Shown here: positions 38,456 to 47,618 of the stretch, piece by piece
Numbering within the stretch: the stretch's first letter is position 1
Layout of the letters: each line of letters starts with the position of its first letter
Assembly: GCA_024742475.1 (NCBI GenBank)
Contig: JANSYI010000003.1
Location: 310,001-374,000 of the forward strand
Direction: 5' to 3'
DNA: 64,000 nucleotides
DNA from: a bacterium
Lineage (GTDB): Bacteria; Myxococcota_A; Polyangia; Nannocystales; Nannocystaceae
The notes under the pieces: model-generated
Told to the model about the DNA's origin: nothing
The model's input: the letters and a program-made list of their open reading frames with translations, nothing else
Databases searched by the model: none
Position numbers and translations under genes: made by a program

Positions 38456-39388
38456 ATGACGCTGCTCCGACGCATCGACGCCTTCGTCGGCCGACTCGCG
38501 CTCGACGGCGAGGACCCGACCGCGCTGGGCCTCGTCCGCATCCTGCTGGTCAGCGTGCTCACGGCGAGCCTGCTGACGCACGTCGGAGCGGTCTCGGACT
38601 ATTTCTCCACCGACGCGGTGTTGTTCGGCACGTGGGCCGAGGAGGCGTTTGGAGGGCGCCTGTCGCTCTTCTTCTGGGTCGAGGACCCGTGGGCCGTGCG
38701 GGCGATCTTCGCCGTCGGCGTGCTCGCCCACTTGCTGTGGTTGGTCGGTCGTTTCACGCGGATCTCGGCTCTGGTCGCCTGGGTGGTCTGGGTGAGCATG
38801 TTCGGCCGCAACCCGCTGCTGTACTCGCTCGCCGACCAGCTGCAGATGGTGCTGTGCACGCTGCTGATGGTCATGCCGAGCGGCAATGGCCTGTCCCTCG
38901 ATGCCAGGGCTCGAGGTACGCGTCCCGTGCCGGTGTGGTGCCGGCGCGTGCTCCAGCTTCAGCTCGCCGTCGTCTACACGTCGACAGGGCTGCTCAAGGA
39001 CGGCAAGACCTGGCACGACGACGGCACCGCGCTGTACTACTCGCTGTCCAACCCCTACAACCGGCACTTCGACATCGCGCCAACGCTCGCGATGCTGCAG
39101 CCGTACGTGCTGCGCCCGATGACGTGGCTCGTGCTGCTGTGGGAGGTCGGCTTCGCACCGTTCGTGGCGCTGCACTGGCTACGAAGTCTGCTCGGCCGAC
39201 CCCGCCGCTTCCCCGACCTGCGTTGGCTGTTCCTGGGCTTTGGCGCCATGATGCACATCGGCATTCAGAGCATGCTCTACGTGGCGTGGTTCAGCCCGCT
39301 GTGCCTCGCCACCTACTTCGCCTTCCTCCGGCCCGAGGAGGCGCGCCACCTCGGCGCCCGCTTGCGCCGGATGCTCGGGCGCTCTTGA
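38456..39388 (+). CDS. HTTM-domain (SdpB-like) membrane protein
   Basis: 310 residues with about six or seven membrane helices. Features of the HTTM / vitamin-K-gamma-carboxylase-like family: LGLVRILLVSVLTASLL near the start, FFWVEDPWAVRAIFAVGVLAHLLWLVGRFTR, VVYTSTGLLKDGKTWHDDGTALYYSLS and HIGIQSMLYVAWFSP. Such proteins carry out or assist membrane-linked peptide maturation (SdpB), or act as carboxylase relatives. It is paired with the SdpA-like protein 3 nt upstream. The combination with a MYXO-CTERM protease is unusual. Confidence 0.85.
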   Translation: MTLLRRIDAFVGRLALDGEDPTALGLVRILLVSVLTASLLTHVGAVSDYFSTDAVLFGTWAEEAFGGRLSLFFWVEDPWAVRAIFAVGVLAHLLWLVGRFTRISALVAWVVWVSMFGRNPLLYSLADQLQMVLCTLLMVMPSGNGLSLDARARGTRPVPVWCRRVLQLQLAVVYTSTGLLKDGKTWHDDGTALYYSLSNPYNRHFDIAPTLAMLQPYVLRPMTWLVLLWEVGFAPFVALHWLRSLLGRPRRFPDLRWLFLGFGAMMHIGIQSMLYVAWFSPLCLATYFAFLRPEEARHLGARLRRMLGRS

Positions 39389-39408
39389 AGCTCGCCGGAG
39401 GAGTGCGC

Positions 39409-40629
39409 TCAGGCCCCGCCGGAGCCGAGGACTTCGACCTCGTCGATGTACCAGCCGCCGCGCTCGTTGGCGCCGTCGCTGCCGATGAGGAAGCGGACGT
39501 AGAACGTGTCCCCGGCGTACTTGGTGATGTCGAAGGTCGACTCGACCCAGGTGCCTTCGTTCTCCTTGGAGTCGTTGCCCGAGAAGCCTGCGCTGCCCTG
39601 AACCGGCGGGAACGAGGCGTCGAGCACCGGGCTGTCGATGTACAGCACGCCTTCGGTCGGCGCGATGGTGACCCACCCGTCGACGAGCGAGTCGGGGTCG
39701 CCGGTGGTGACCTGCACGATGCCGCCGTCGTCGTTGCCGATGCCGCCTTGGAACTGGAACCAGTGCCGGATGGTCATCGTGACGGTCTGGCCGCCGCAGT
39801 TCGACAGGTCCATGTTGCCCGAGCGTACGAAGCCAGACTCATCGGCCTGGTAGTCGCCGTTGAGGTTGGTGCCCCACACGCCGGTCTTGCCGACGCCGGG
39901 CCCGTCGTCGAACGGGCCGGGGTCGCCGCACTCCCACGACTCGACGGGTGCCGCGCCGGTGGTGCGCAGCGTGACCCAGTCGCCGGGGCACTCCTCGGGG
40001 GTGTCGAAGCGGAAGGTGTAGCCGCACTCGGTGCACGCGGTGGTGTCGATCTGGCAGCTGTCCATGCAGGTCAGATCGCCGGCGGTGCCCTTGCCGAGCG
40101 TCTGACAGTCGGTGGTGATCGGCATGTCCAGCTCGCAGGCTTCGTTGCCGTTGAGCTCGCCGTCGCCGCAGTAGACGCACTGGCTCGTGTCGTAGCGGCA
40201 GCTGGCGGGGTTGCAGCCGAGCGTTCCGCCGGTGAGGACACCGGGGACCAGGGGGTCCTTCAGGTCTTCGCAGGCCGCGCCACCGAACTCGTCTTCGGTG
40301 CACTCGCCGTCCATGCCGCAATCGCAGTCTTCATCGCCTTCGATGGTGCCGTTGCCGCAGAGCGCTCCGCCGCTGAATCCACCGGACGAGGACGCGTCGG
40401 CTTCGCCCGTGCTGCTGGAGGATTCGGCTGGGGCCGTGGTCGCCTCGCCCGTGCTGGAGCTGCTCGCGGAGTCGCCCGAGCTCGACGTCGATGGGTCGGG
40501 CGTCATCGTGCCCGCATCGCTCGAGGTCGACCCGCCAGTGAAGTTGTTGTCACCGCCCGAGACGTCGGTGGTGCACGCTCCAAGAAGTACGGTTGCGCCG
40601 ATCAGGCAAGCCAAGCCGCGAGAATCCAT
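39409..40629 (-). CDS. Lipoprotein with myxobacterial Cys-rich repeats and MAM-like domain
   Basis: 406 residues from ATG 40629. Lipobox LLGAC (Cys19), then a Ser/Thr/Gly linker with SSSSTGEA repeats, two or three copies of the myxobacterial Cys-rich repeat (CGNGTIEGDEDCDCG...; CGDGELNGNEACELD...) and a C-terminal beta-sandwich (WVTLRTTGAAPVESWECG...FYVRFLIGSDGANERGGWYIDEVEV) like the MAM/immune-inhibitor-A C-terminal domain. Surface-exposed and probably binds a ligand. Convergent with the HTTM gene, divergent from the small membrane protein at 40747. Confidence 0.82.
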   Translation of the reverse strand: MDSRGLACLIGATVLLGACTTDVSGGDNNFTGGSTSSDAGTMTPDPSTSSSGDSASSSSTGEATTAPAESSSSTGEADASSSGGFSGGALCGNGTIEGDEDCDCGMDGECTEDEFGGAACEDLKDPLVPGVLTGGTLGCNPASCRYDTSQCVYCGDGELNGNEACELDMPITTDCQTLGKGTAGDLTCMDSCQIDTTACTECGYTFRFDTPEECPGDWVTLRTTGAAPVESWECGDPGPFDDGPGVGKTGVWGTNLNGDYQADESGFVRSGNMDLSNCGGQTVTMTIRHWFQFQGGIGNDDGGIVQVTTGDPDSLVDGWVTIAPTEGVLYIDSPVLDASFPPVQGSAGFSGNDSKENEGTWVESTFDITKYAGDTFYVRFLIGSDGANERGGWYIDEVEVLGSGGA

Positions 40630-40746
40630 GCGCTGGGTTATAGCGGATTTCCGCCCTCGCGCCCTGAGGTGTCGGGAAACGTGCGTGTGGGACTTCACGA
40701 CCCGCAGACCGCCGCGAGCGAGTCCGCGCGGCGGTAGGATGCGGCC

Positions 40747-40956
40747 GTGGGGCTGACCTATGAACGGCGACGACGGCTGCTTTGGGTCGCAGCTGCCGTG
40801 TTGGTCGGTGTGCACGTGATGGCACCCGATCGCGCAATCGTGATCGGGGGCGTGGTTCCTTGGGATCTGGCCTTCCACCTCGGGTGGATGGTCGCCGCCG
40901 GGCTTCTCATCGAGTTGATTGCACGGACCGGTTGGCGGGACGTTGACGATGCGTGA
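40747..40956 (+). CDS. Small membrane protein, DUF3311-like symporter partner
   Basis: 69 residues, two hydrophobic helices (LLWVAAAVLVGVHVMAP and LAFHLGWMVAAGLLIELIA). Its stop overlaps the start of the sodium:solute symporter gene by 8 nt, the usual arrangement of DUF3311/YhdT-like small subunits with SSS-family transporters. GTG start. Confidence 0.65.
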   Translation: MGLTYERRRRLLWVAAAVLVGVHVMAPDRAIVIGGVVPWDLAFHLGWMVAAGLLIELIARTGWRDVDDA

Positions 40957-42394
40957 CCCGACGATCATCGCCGCGGTCGTGCTCGGCTACTTCGGGGTCG
41001 TGGCCGCGATCGCATATGCGGCGTCGAAGCGGGGCAGCATGGACGCCGAGGACTACTTTCTCGGGGGCCGCAGCGCCAAGACGTTGGTCCTGTTCATGGC
41101 GCTGCTCGGGACCAACGTCACGCCGTTCGTCCTGATGGGGATCCCGGGTCTGGCCTACCACCACGGCATTGGGGTGTTCGGGCTCAACGCAGCCATCGTG
41201 GCGCTGGGCATCCCGCTGTCGTTTTGGGCGATCGGCTATCCCGCCTGGCGAGCGGCGCGGGCGACGAGGGCGGTGACCCCGGCGGAGCTTTACGCGACGC
41301 GCCTGCGATCCGGCGCGCTGGGGGTGGTCTTGTTCGTCGCGTTCGTCGTCTACACGCTCCCGTACCTGGTCTCGTCGGTGCTCGGGGTTGGCGTGGCGGT
41401 CTCGGTGCTCACCGCCGATGCGGTGTCCCTCGAGGCGGCGTCGTTGGGCCTGCTGGTCGTCACCGTGCTCTACACGGCGACCGGCGGGATGCGGGCGACG
41501 ATGTGGACCAACGTCTTTCAAGGGTCGGTGTTCGTCGGGTTCGTCGTCTTGGCATTCGTCGGCGTGGCCGATCACCTCGGGGGATTCGAAGCGATCACGG
41601 CGCGCGTCCAGGCCGAGGCTCCCCAGCTCCTCGAACGTGGGGAGAGGCCGATGTTCGCGCCCGCAGCGTGGGCGTCGTGGGGCCTGGCGATCTCGCTGAC
41701 GGTCATCGCCTTCCCCCACATGCTCGTGCGTATCTTCGCCGCGTGCGACGTATCGGCGCTGCGCAACACGTGCCGCCTGTATCCGCCCGCCCTGGTGCTG
41801 CTGTGGCTGCCCGTGGTGATGCTCGGGGTCTGGGGCGCGGTCGCAATCCCCGGGCTCGAAGGACGGGCGTCCGACGGCATCTTCGTGCGGCTGGTGCAGG
41901 ACGCCTTCGGGCCGTGGCTCGAGGGCCTCTGTCTCGCCGGCGTGTTGGCGGCGGTGATGTCTACCGTCGACGCGCAGTTCCTGACGCTCTCTTCGATGCT
42001 CTCTCGCGACGTGCTGCTGCGGCTGCGCCCGGCGCTGTCCACCGCAGACCAGGTCCGCGCGGGTCGAATCTTCGTGGCGATCGTCGCGATCGTCACCGCG
42101 CTCTTGGTGGTGGGCAAGCCGGCGTCGATCTTCTCGATCGCGTCGTTTTCCTTCTCGGGCTACGTGATGCTGGTGCCGACGCTGTATCTCGGGCTGCGGA
42201 GCCGCTGGTTCACGGCACCGGGCGCGATCACGTCGATCGTGCTCGGCAACGCCGTTCTGCTCGTCGCGTGGGTGCAGCCTACGCCGTGGCTGGGCGTTCA
42301 CCCGGTGGGGTGGGGCCTCGCCGCAGCGATCCTTGGTGCCCGGCTCGGAAGTCGCTGGGGGCAACCCGCACCCGAGGGCCCCGTCGAGGTGTGA
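40949..42394 (+). CDS. Sodium:solute symporter family protein
   Basis: 481 residues from ATG 40949, about 13 membrane helices. Typical SSS family patterns: SMDAEDYFLGGRSAKTLVLFMALLGTNVTPF, VLYTATGGMRATMWTNVFQGSVF and LAGVLAAVMSTVDAQFLTLSSMLSRD (the sodium-site helix). It imports a solute with Na+; pantothenate/proline/organic acid-type substrates are possible but not resolved. Coupled to the small membrane protein gene upstream. Confidence 0.93.
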   Translation: MRDPTIIAAVVLGYFGVVAAIAYAASKRGSMDAEDYFLGGRSAKTLVLFMALLGTNVTPFVLMGIPGLAYHHGIGVFGLNAAIVALGIPLSFWAIGYPAWRAARATRAVTPAELYATRLRSGALGVVLFVAFVVYTLPYLVSSVLGVGVAVSVLTADAVSLEAASLGLLVVTVLYTATGGMRATMWTNVFQGSVFVGFVVLAFVGVADHLGGFEAITARVQAEAPQLLERGERPMFAPAAWASWGLAISLTVIAFPHMLVRIFAACDVSALRNTCRLYPPALVLLWLPVVMLGVWGAVAIPGLEGRASDGIFVRLVQDAFGPWLEGLCLAGVLAAVMSTVDAQFLTLSSMLSRDVLLRLRPALSTADQVRAGRIFVAIVAIVTALLVVGKPASIFSIASFSFSGYVMLVPTLYLGLRSRWFTAPGAITSIVLGNAVLLVAWVQPTPWLGVHPVGWGLAAAILGARLGSRWGQPAPEGPVEV

Positions 42395-42415
42395 ACGGGC
42401 TACGATTGCCCGCGC

Positions 42416-43375
42416 ATGGCCAAGCCGCTCGAGTACAACGCCACCATCACGCAGCGCATCGACCTCGAGCCCACGCTCTCGGTGTTTCGCGTCGAGCCGG
42501 ACGCGCCGTTCACCACCTCGAGCGAGCCGTGGTTCGTCCCGGGCCAGTACCTCACGCTAGGGAGGAACCGTCCGCCGGGCGTCCAGGACGATCCCAGACC
42601 GGCCTCGGTGCGCCGCCCGATGTCGATCGCCTCGGCGCCCCATGACCTGCGAGACGCGGAGTTCTACATTCGCCAGGTCGGCACGCCCGAGTCCGACCTG
42701 CCGCTCACCCACGAGCTGTGGAACATCAGCGTCGGCGACCGCATGTACGTTCGGCCGACGCCTGCGGGCAAGTTCACGCTGCAGGACACCTGCGGCGTCG
42801 ACGACTCCCGCCTGAAGGTGACGGTGGCCGCGGGCACGGGCCTCGCGCCGTTCCTGTGCATGGTTCGCGCGCGCGTGCGCGACGACGCGGGCGCAGATCT
42901 CAGCGACTTCGCCGTCGTGCACGGTGCGAGCTACCCGACCGGCCTCGGCTACCGCGGTGAGCTCGAGGGTCTCGCCCACAGCAACGGACTCAAGTACATC
43001 CCGACCGTCTCGCGTCCGAAGGAGGCGCCCGAGTGGACCGGGAGCACGGGCCGGGCCGAGGCGCAGTTCAGCGAGGCGAACCTGGGCAAGACCGAGGCCG
43101 CCTTGGGTCTCGAGGAAGGGGGACTCACGCCCGAGCGCGCCGTCGTCCTCATCTGCGGGCTCCAAGGCACGATCGGCGTCACCATCGAGGCGCTGCTCGC
43201 ACGCGGGTTCGTGCCCGACCACCGCCGGCTGCGCCGCGCGCTCGAGGTGCCCGACGATGTGCCCGCGTCGGTCTACTGGGAGCAGTACGACTCCACCCCG
43301 GTGATCGACACGAAGGACGACGCGTTGATGGAGCGGCTGCGCCGTTCGCTGCACGACGCGCTCAGTCGTCGCTGA
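42416..43375 (+). CDS. Ferredoxin-NADP reductase-like flavoprotein
   Basis: 319 residues. FAD-binding beta-barrel with RRPMSIASAP, pyrophosphate/NAD domain with VAAGTGLAPFLCMVRAR, and the C-terminal ICGLQGTIGVTIEALLARG (the usual motif here is CGNPxM). It passes electrons between NADPH and ferredoxin or a similar carrier. About 60 residues longer than bacterial Fpr, with an extra C-terminal tail. It ends 14 nt inside the 3' end of the convergent DUF885 gene. Confidence 0.88.
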   Translation: MAKPLEYNATITQRIDLEPTLSVFRVEPDAPFTTSSEPWFVPGQYLTLGRNRPPGVQDDPRPASVRRPMSIASAPHDLRDAEFYIRQVGTPESDLPLTHELWNISVGDRMYVRPTPAGKFTLQDTCGVDDSRLKVTVAAGTGLAPFLCMVRARVRDDAGADLSDFAVVHGASYPTGLGYRGELEGLAHSNGLKYIPTVSRPKEAPEWTGSTGRAEAQFSEANLGKTEAALGLEEGGLTPERAVVLICGLQGTIGVTIEALLARGFVPDHRRLRRALEVPDDVPASVYWEQYDSTPVIDTKDDALMERLRRSLHDALSRR

Positions 43376-45428
43376 GGACGTCGTCGAGGGCGGAGTCGAA
43401 GTCCTCGGCGGGCGCCTCTTCGACGATTTGCGGGTCCTCTTCGTCCACGACCTCGACCACGGCCTCATCCTCTGTGTGGTCCGCCGCGTCGCTTGGGGCG
43501 GGCTCGGGCGGCGCCTCGGGGGCACCGTCGGCTGCGGCCGCGTCGGCGGTCCACCCCATCAGTCGTGGCAGCGCCTCGACGGGCGGGGCTCCGTGGCTGA
43601 GGGCCTCGGCGTGAAACTGCGACATCGAGAAGCCACCGCGCGCCTCGGCCTGGGCGCGCAGCGCCTTCCAGGCTCGGGCGCCTGCGAAGTAGGTCGACAG
43701 CTGCGTGGAGGTCAGCTGTGCGCGCGTCCACTTGCCGACCGCCTCGCCCTCTTGCTGGTACGAGCGGGCGATCATGAGGTCGAGGGCCTCTTCGCGCGTC
43801 ATCGAGCCCGCGTGCACGCCGTGGTCGAGGATCGCGTTGGTGACGGTGCGCAGGTAGAACTTCAGAGCGTGCAGCGCGAGCGCCTTGGCGCGCAGCTCGG
43901 GGTCCACCATGACTGCCCACAGGCCCTTGGGGATCTGCGGTGGGCGCTCGGCCTCGGGGGAGGGGCCGACGCCGCGGTAGCCCGCGTCGATCATGACCTG
44001 CTCGGTGTAGACCGCCCAGCCTTCGACGAAGGCGCCGTTTTGCAGCACGCGGCGGACCTTCGAGGGCTCGCGCTTGCCGTAGTACAGCTGGACGAAGTGC
44101 CCGGGAATCGCCTCGTGTATCGAGAGGATCTCGAGCATGAAGTTGTTGTACTCGCGCAAGAACGACTCGGTGACCTCGGGCGCCCACGTCTTGGGGATCG
44201 GCTGCACCAGGTAGAAGCTCGGCAGGCTGGCGTCTTGGGATTCGAGGGCGCCGGGCGCCGCGAGACCGGCGATGAAGACGCCTTGCTGGTGGGCGGGCGT
44301 CCAGATCACCTCGAGCGCCTCGGCGTCGTCGAGGGGCACGATGTCGTTGGCGACGACGAACTCCGAGAGCCGCGAGAGGTTGGCCTCGGCGGCGTCGCGG
44401 AGGGACTCGGGTGGCACGTGCCACTGCGCGAGCGCCTCGAGCACGGCTGGGGTGAGCGCCGCGTTGGGGTCGCCTTGGGCGCGGCGCACGATCCGGCGGA
44501 CGGTGCGGCGCCCGAGCAGCGGCTCGGCGAGGTCGCCGGCGAGCTGCGCCATGGCCTTGCGAACCCGCCCGTGTTCGATCACCGCGTCGCGCCGCAGCGC
44601 ATCGGCGTCCACGTCGGCGTCGAGGGTGAGCGCGAGCTTGCGCGCGTAGTTCTCCGGTCCCAGCCGCCACGACCCGGCAGCGCTGGGCAGGACGGCGGTG
44701 CGCAGGTGCTGCTGAAGGTCGCGCAAGGCCATCACGGCAGGCCCCGAGGCAGCGCCGATCTGCTGCCGCGCGCCCTCGGGGGCCTGTGCCAGCCGCTCGA
44801 GCGTGGTGTTGCGGACCAGCGTGACGAGCCCGTCGATCTGGGCGATGGCGACCTGCGTCTGCGGCAGCTTGCACGCGGCCGCGTCGAGGTTGAGCTTGGC
44901 CTGCTCGACGAAGCCCGGCAGCGCCGTGAGCCGAGCGGTGACCGAAGCCGCGCGGGCCTCGGCGGGCGCGAAGTCTCGCGAGATGAGGTCGTCGATGCCC
45001 GCGCCGATCATCGACACGTACCAGTACGGGTCGGTGCGCCAGGGCTGCTCGACCTCGATCACGAACGCGTCGAGGTCGAGGGCGTTGAGCAGGATCTCGT
45101 TGTCGACCTGCTCGTCGACGGAGGACTTCGTCGCCTTGGCCAGGGCTGAACGGGCGCTTTCGATGCGTGTGCGTTCAGCCTCGATGCCGGCGTCGGACAG
45201 GTCAGGCCATGCGCCGTCGTAGTCGTGCACGCCCATCGCGGTCGCCGCCACGGGGTGCGCGGCGAAGTACGCGGCGAAGATCGACTCCGCGGTCTCGGAC
45301 AGCGTGGGCGGCTTTGGCGGAGGCTTCGGCGCGGGCGGAGGCGGCGGAGGCGGGGGTTTGCAGCCCACCAGCGCGCCCTGCATGGTCAGGGCGAGCAGCA
45401 AGCGGGGGAGTCGCGAACGCAAGGTCAT
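43362..45428 (-). CDS. DUF885 lipoprotein, putative metallopeptidase-like
   Basis: 688 residues from ATG 45428. Signal peptide and lipobox LVGC (about Cys22), then a Pro/Lys linker (PPPPPPPPAPKPPPKPP). The DUF885 domain follows to about residue 640, with the HEAIPGHFVQL motif (HExxxxH-like metal site) and EGWAVYTEQVM. DUF885 proteins are distantly M32/M3-like helical peptidases. An acidic C-terminal tail (DAADHTEDEAVVEVVDEEDPQIVEEAPAEDF) extends beyond the domain. Its 3' end overlaps the reductase gene. Confidence 0.88.
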   Translation of the reverse strand: MTLRSRLPRLLLALTMQGALVGCKPPPPPPPPAPKPPPKPPTLSETAESIFAAYFAAHPVAATAMGVHDYDGAWPDLSDAGIEAERTRIESARSALAKATKSSVDEQVDNEILLNALDLDAFVIEVEQPWRTDPYWYVSMIGAGIDDLISRDFAPAEARAASVTARLTALPGFVEQAKLNLDAAACKLPQTQVAIAQIDGLVTLVRNTTLERLAQAPEGARQQIGAASGPAVMALRDLQQHLRTAVLPSAAGSWRLGPENYARKLALTLDADVDADALRRDAVIEHGRVRKAMAQLAGDLAEPLLGRRTVRRIVRRAQGDPNAALTPAVLEALAQWHVPPESLRDAAEANLSRLSEFVVANDIVPLDDAEALEVIWTPAHQQGVFIAGLAAPGALESQDASLPSFYLVQPIPKTWAPEVTESFLREYNNFMLEILSIHEAIPGHFVQLYYGKREPSKVRRVLQNGAFVEGWAVYTEQVMIDAGYRGVGPSPEAERPPQIPKGLWAVMVDPELRAKALALHALKFYLRTVTNAILDHGVHAGSMTREEALDLMIARSYQQEGEAVGKWTRAQLTSTQLSTYFAGARAWKALRAQAEARGGFSMSQFHAEALSHGAPPVEALPRLMGWTADAAAADGAPEAPPEPAPSDAADHTEDEAVVEVVDEEDPQIVEEAPAEDFDSALDDVLSDD

Positions 45429-45575
45429 GGCAAGCCTGGGGCGCGTCCTACGGCGGGCACACAGCGCCATCTGCGTAGGCGGCGGGTCGAGTTCTAGCAT
45501 GGGGCCGTACGCGCGGGGGCGGCGTGCTGGCGAGGTTTTCGGACGAGCGGCCACAAAGGCATACGCTGGTTGGGA

Positions 45576-46895
45576 GTGGCCAAGACGCCCGACAGAATCG
45601 AGATCGACGACGAGGGGTCGGTCAGCGCCGAGGGAGAGACCCGGCGTCGCCTGCGAGACCTCGCGGGGCCGTATCGCATGTTCGCCGACGCGCCCGGCCT
45701 GATCGTCCTGCGTCGAGAGATTCGGGGAGACCACGAGGCGCCCGTCCACGACGAGGATGAGCTCGATGCTGCGCTCGGCCTGGAGATCGACAGCGGCCAC
45801 ATCGACGCGGGCGTCCGGGTGATCCTCGCCGGCGAGATCATCAACCGGATGACGCTGTTCCAGATGATCGAGATCATCGCCGAACGCGGTCTCCATGGCG
45901 ACCTCACCGTGCTCGCGGCCGGCGGGAGCACGCTTGCGATGCGGCTGTCGCAGGGCGCCCTGGTCGACGCGCGCAGCGACCACGGCGACGATCGCCTCGG
46001 TCAGGTGCTCGTACGTGCCGGCTATCTCTCCGAGACCCAGCTCACCGAGCTGCTCTGGGAGGTCTCGCCGCAGCGCCGGCTCGGGGAGGTGTGTCTCGAG
46101 CGGGGCTTGCTCGGGCGCGAGGCGCTGTTCGAGTGCCTGCGCCAGCAGACCGAGGGCATCTTCTTTCGGGCGCTGATGGTCGACCACGGCAGCTTCGTGT
46201 TCACGACGCCCGACGCCCGCGCCCCTTCGTCGGCGCTGAGCCTGCACATCCCGGTGCGGCCGCTGCTGATGCACGGCATTCAGCGGCTCGACGAGATGGA
46301 GCTGTATCGCGACGTCATCCCCAACGACGACGTGATCCTCGAGCCGCGTCCGGGCAAGGACCCCACCGCGCTCGACCCCGAGGCGCAGCGGGTGCTCGCG
46401 ATGCTCGACGGGTCGACCTCGCTGGGCTCGATCTCCTCGGCCAACGACCTGGGCGAGTACGAGATCACCCGCATCGCGTACAACCTCGTCAAAGCTCGGT
46501 ACGCCCGGGTCGGGCGGCGCTCGGGCGTCGACGATGCCGTGCTCGACAAGCTCGTCGATGCGTTTGCGCAGATCCTCGACGACATCTTCTTCGCGATCGG
46601 CCGCTTCGGAGATCGCGACGCGGCGCTCTCGATGCTCGGCGCGTGGGTGCAAGGCTGCGGCTACGACTCCGTATTCGGCGAGTCGATCATCACCGACGGC
46701 ACGATCGACAAGGCGCACGTGCGCACCTGGGTCGCGGCCTCCCACGAGGGCAACCCGCTCGCGTCGTTTCATCAGGTCGCCCACGAGCTCGTCTCGTTCG
46801 CGATGTTCTGCGCCGGCTCAGCGCTGCCGCGAGAGCACGAGCTCGCGCTGTCGCGGGACGTCAACCAGCGGCTGTCGGCGATCTCGTCGCCGTAG
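45576..46895 (+). CDS. DUF4388 (PatA-like) protein
   Basis: About 439 residues, soluble. The DUF4388 domain is recognisable from about residue 95 (INRMTLFQMIEIIAERGLHGDLTVLAAGGSTLAMRLSQGALVDARSDHGDDRLGQVLVRAGYLSETQL), with helical repeats following. In myxobacteria and cyanobacteria DUF4388 modules occur in signalling proteins, often with receivers; none is present here. GTG start (TTG two codons upstream is an alternative). Divergent from the DUF885 gene, convergent with the RiPP-like operon. Confidence 0.8.
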   Translation: MAKTPDRIEIDDEGSVSAEGETRRRLRDLAGPYRMFADAPGLIVLRREIRGDHEAPVHDEDELDAALGLEIDSGHIDAGVRVILAGEIINRMTLFQMIEIIAERGLHGDLTVLAAGGSTLAMRLSQGALVDARSDHGDDRLGQVLVRAGYLSETQLTELLWEVSPQRRLGEVCLERGLLGREALFECLRQQTEGIFFRALMVDHGSFVFTTPDARAPSSALSLHIPVRPLLMHGIQRLDEMELYRDVIPNDDVILEPRPGKDPTALDPEAQRVLAMLDGSTSLGSISSANDLGEYEITRIAYNLVKARYARVGRRSGVDDAVLDKLVDAFAQILDDIFFAIGRFGDRDAALSMLGAWVQGCGYDSVFGESIITDGTIDKAHVRTWVAASHEGNPLASFHQVAHELVSFAMFCAGSALPREHELALSRDVNQRLSAISSP

Positions 46896-46904
46896 CAAGG
46901 GCCG

Positions 46905-47618
46905 TCAGTCGGCCCTGGGCGTGAAGACGCCGTGCTCGACCAGCGCCCGGTCGGCGTCCTCGAGCTGTGCCTCACCCAGCGCCGCAAACATCGGCGGGAG
47001 ATCGGTGATGCCTTGCCTTCGCGCCAGGGCGGCCAGACCGGCCGCCGTCGGCAGGAAATGGTGCAGCGCGTGGTCCTGGGCGTGGCGGTACACGAACACG
47101 ACCTGCGGACGGGCCTGCGGCAGCGGGGCCGAAGGGTCCTCGTGCAGGGCGAAGTAGTAGTCCGAGGTCGGATGACTGTACTGACGCACGACGACTCGGC
47201 CGTCGTACGCGTCCGGGCCCAGGTCGTGACCGGAATACACGCGCTGTCGCAGGTAGACCAGGTCTGCGAGCTCCTCGTAGATCGGGTGGTCGAGCGCTCC
47301 GCGCTCACGCATCGCGCGTAGATGCTCGCTGAAGTGCTCGGCGAAGCGGTTGGGATCCCAGTGCGTCGCGGGGTGTGTGGCCCGGTACTGCCGCACGATC
47401 TTCGGCCAGCTCCCCGGGTGCTCGCGCAGCAGCAAGGCGCGCAGGATGGGGAAGAGTTCGAAGAGGATCTTGAAGTGGTTGCGCTCGACGAGCGTGCTGT
47501 AGAAGCCGAGGTTCTCGGCGCCACTGGGCGTGGGACCGAGCGTATCGATGACGACCTGCGGGGACGCGGTGCCCTCGAGCATGGGCGCCATGGCCCGATA
47601 GAACGCATCGAGGGTCAC
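46905..47618 (-). CDS. DUF2063-like RiPP partner protein (BufC/MbnC-like)
   Basis: 237 residues. GTG start overlapping the DUF692 stop by 4 nt (GTGA), so translation is coupled. The N-terminal helical part has LGFYSTLVERNHFKILFELFPILRALLLREHPGSWPKIVRQYRATHPATHWDPNRFAEHFSEHL, the DUF2063 pattern of partners that form a heterodimer with DUF692 oxidases and bind the precursor (MbnC in methanobactin, BufC in bufferins). The C-terminal part (QVVFVYRHAQDHALHHFLPTAAG) is more divergent. Last gene of the unit; the DUF4388 gene converges 9 bp away. Confidence 0.75.
   Translation of the reverse strand: MTLDAFYRAMAPMLEGTASPQVVIDTLGPTPSGAENLGFYSTLVERNHFKILFELFPILRALLLREHPGSWPKIVRQYRATHPATHWDPNRFAEHFSEHLRAMRERGALDHPIYEELADLVYLRQRVYSGHDLGPDAYDGRVVVRQYSHPTSDYYFALHEDPSAPLPQARPQVVFVYRHAQDHALHHFLPTAAGLAALARRQGITDLPPMFAALGEAQLEDADRALVEHGVFTPRAD

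Noticed and set aside
37987..40737. 916-codon plus-strand frame
   Set aside because: It crosses the HTTM gene out of frame and the Cys-repeat lipoprotein in antisense; the real genes have recognisable domains.
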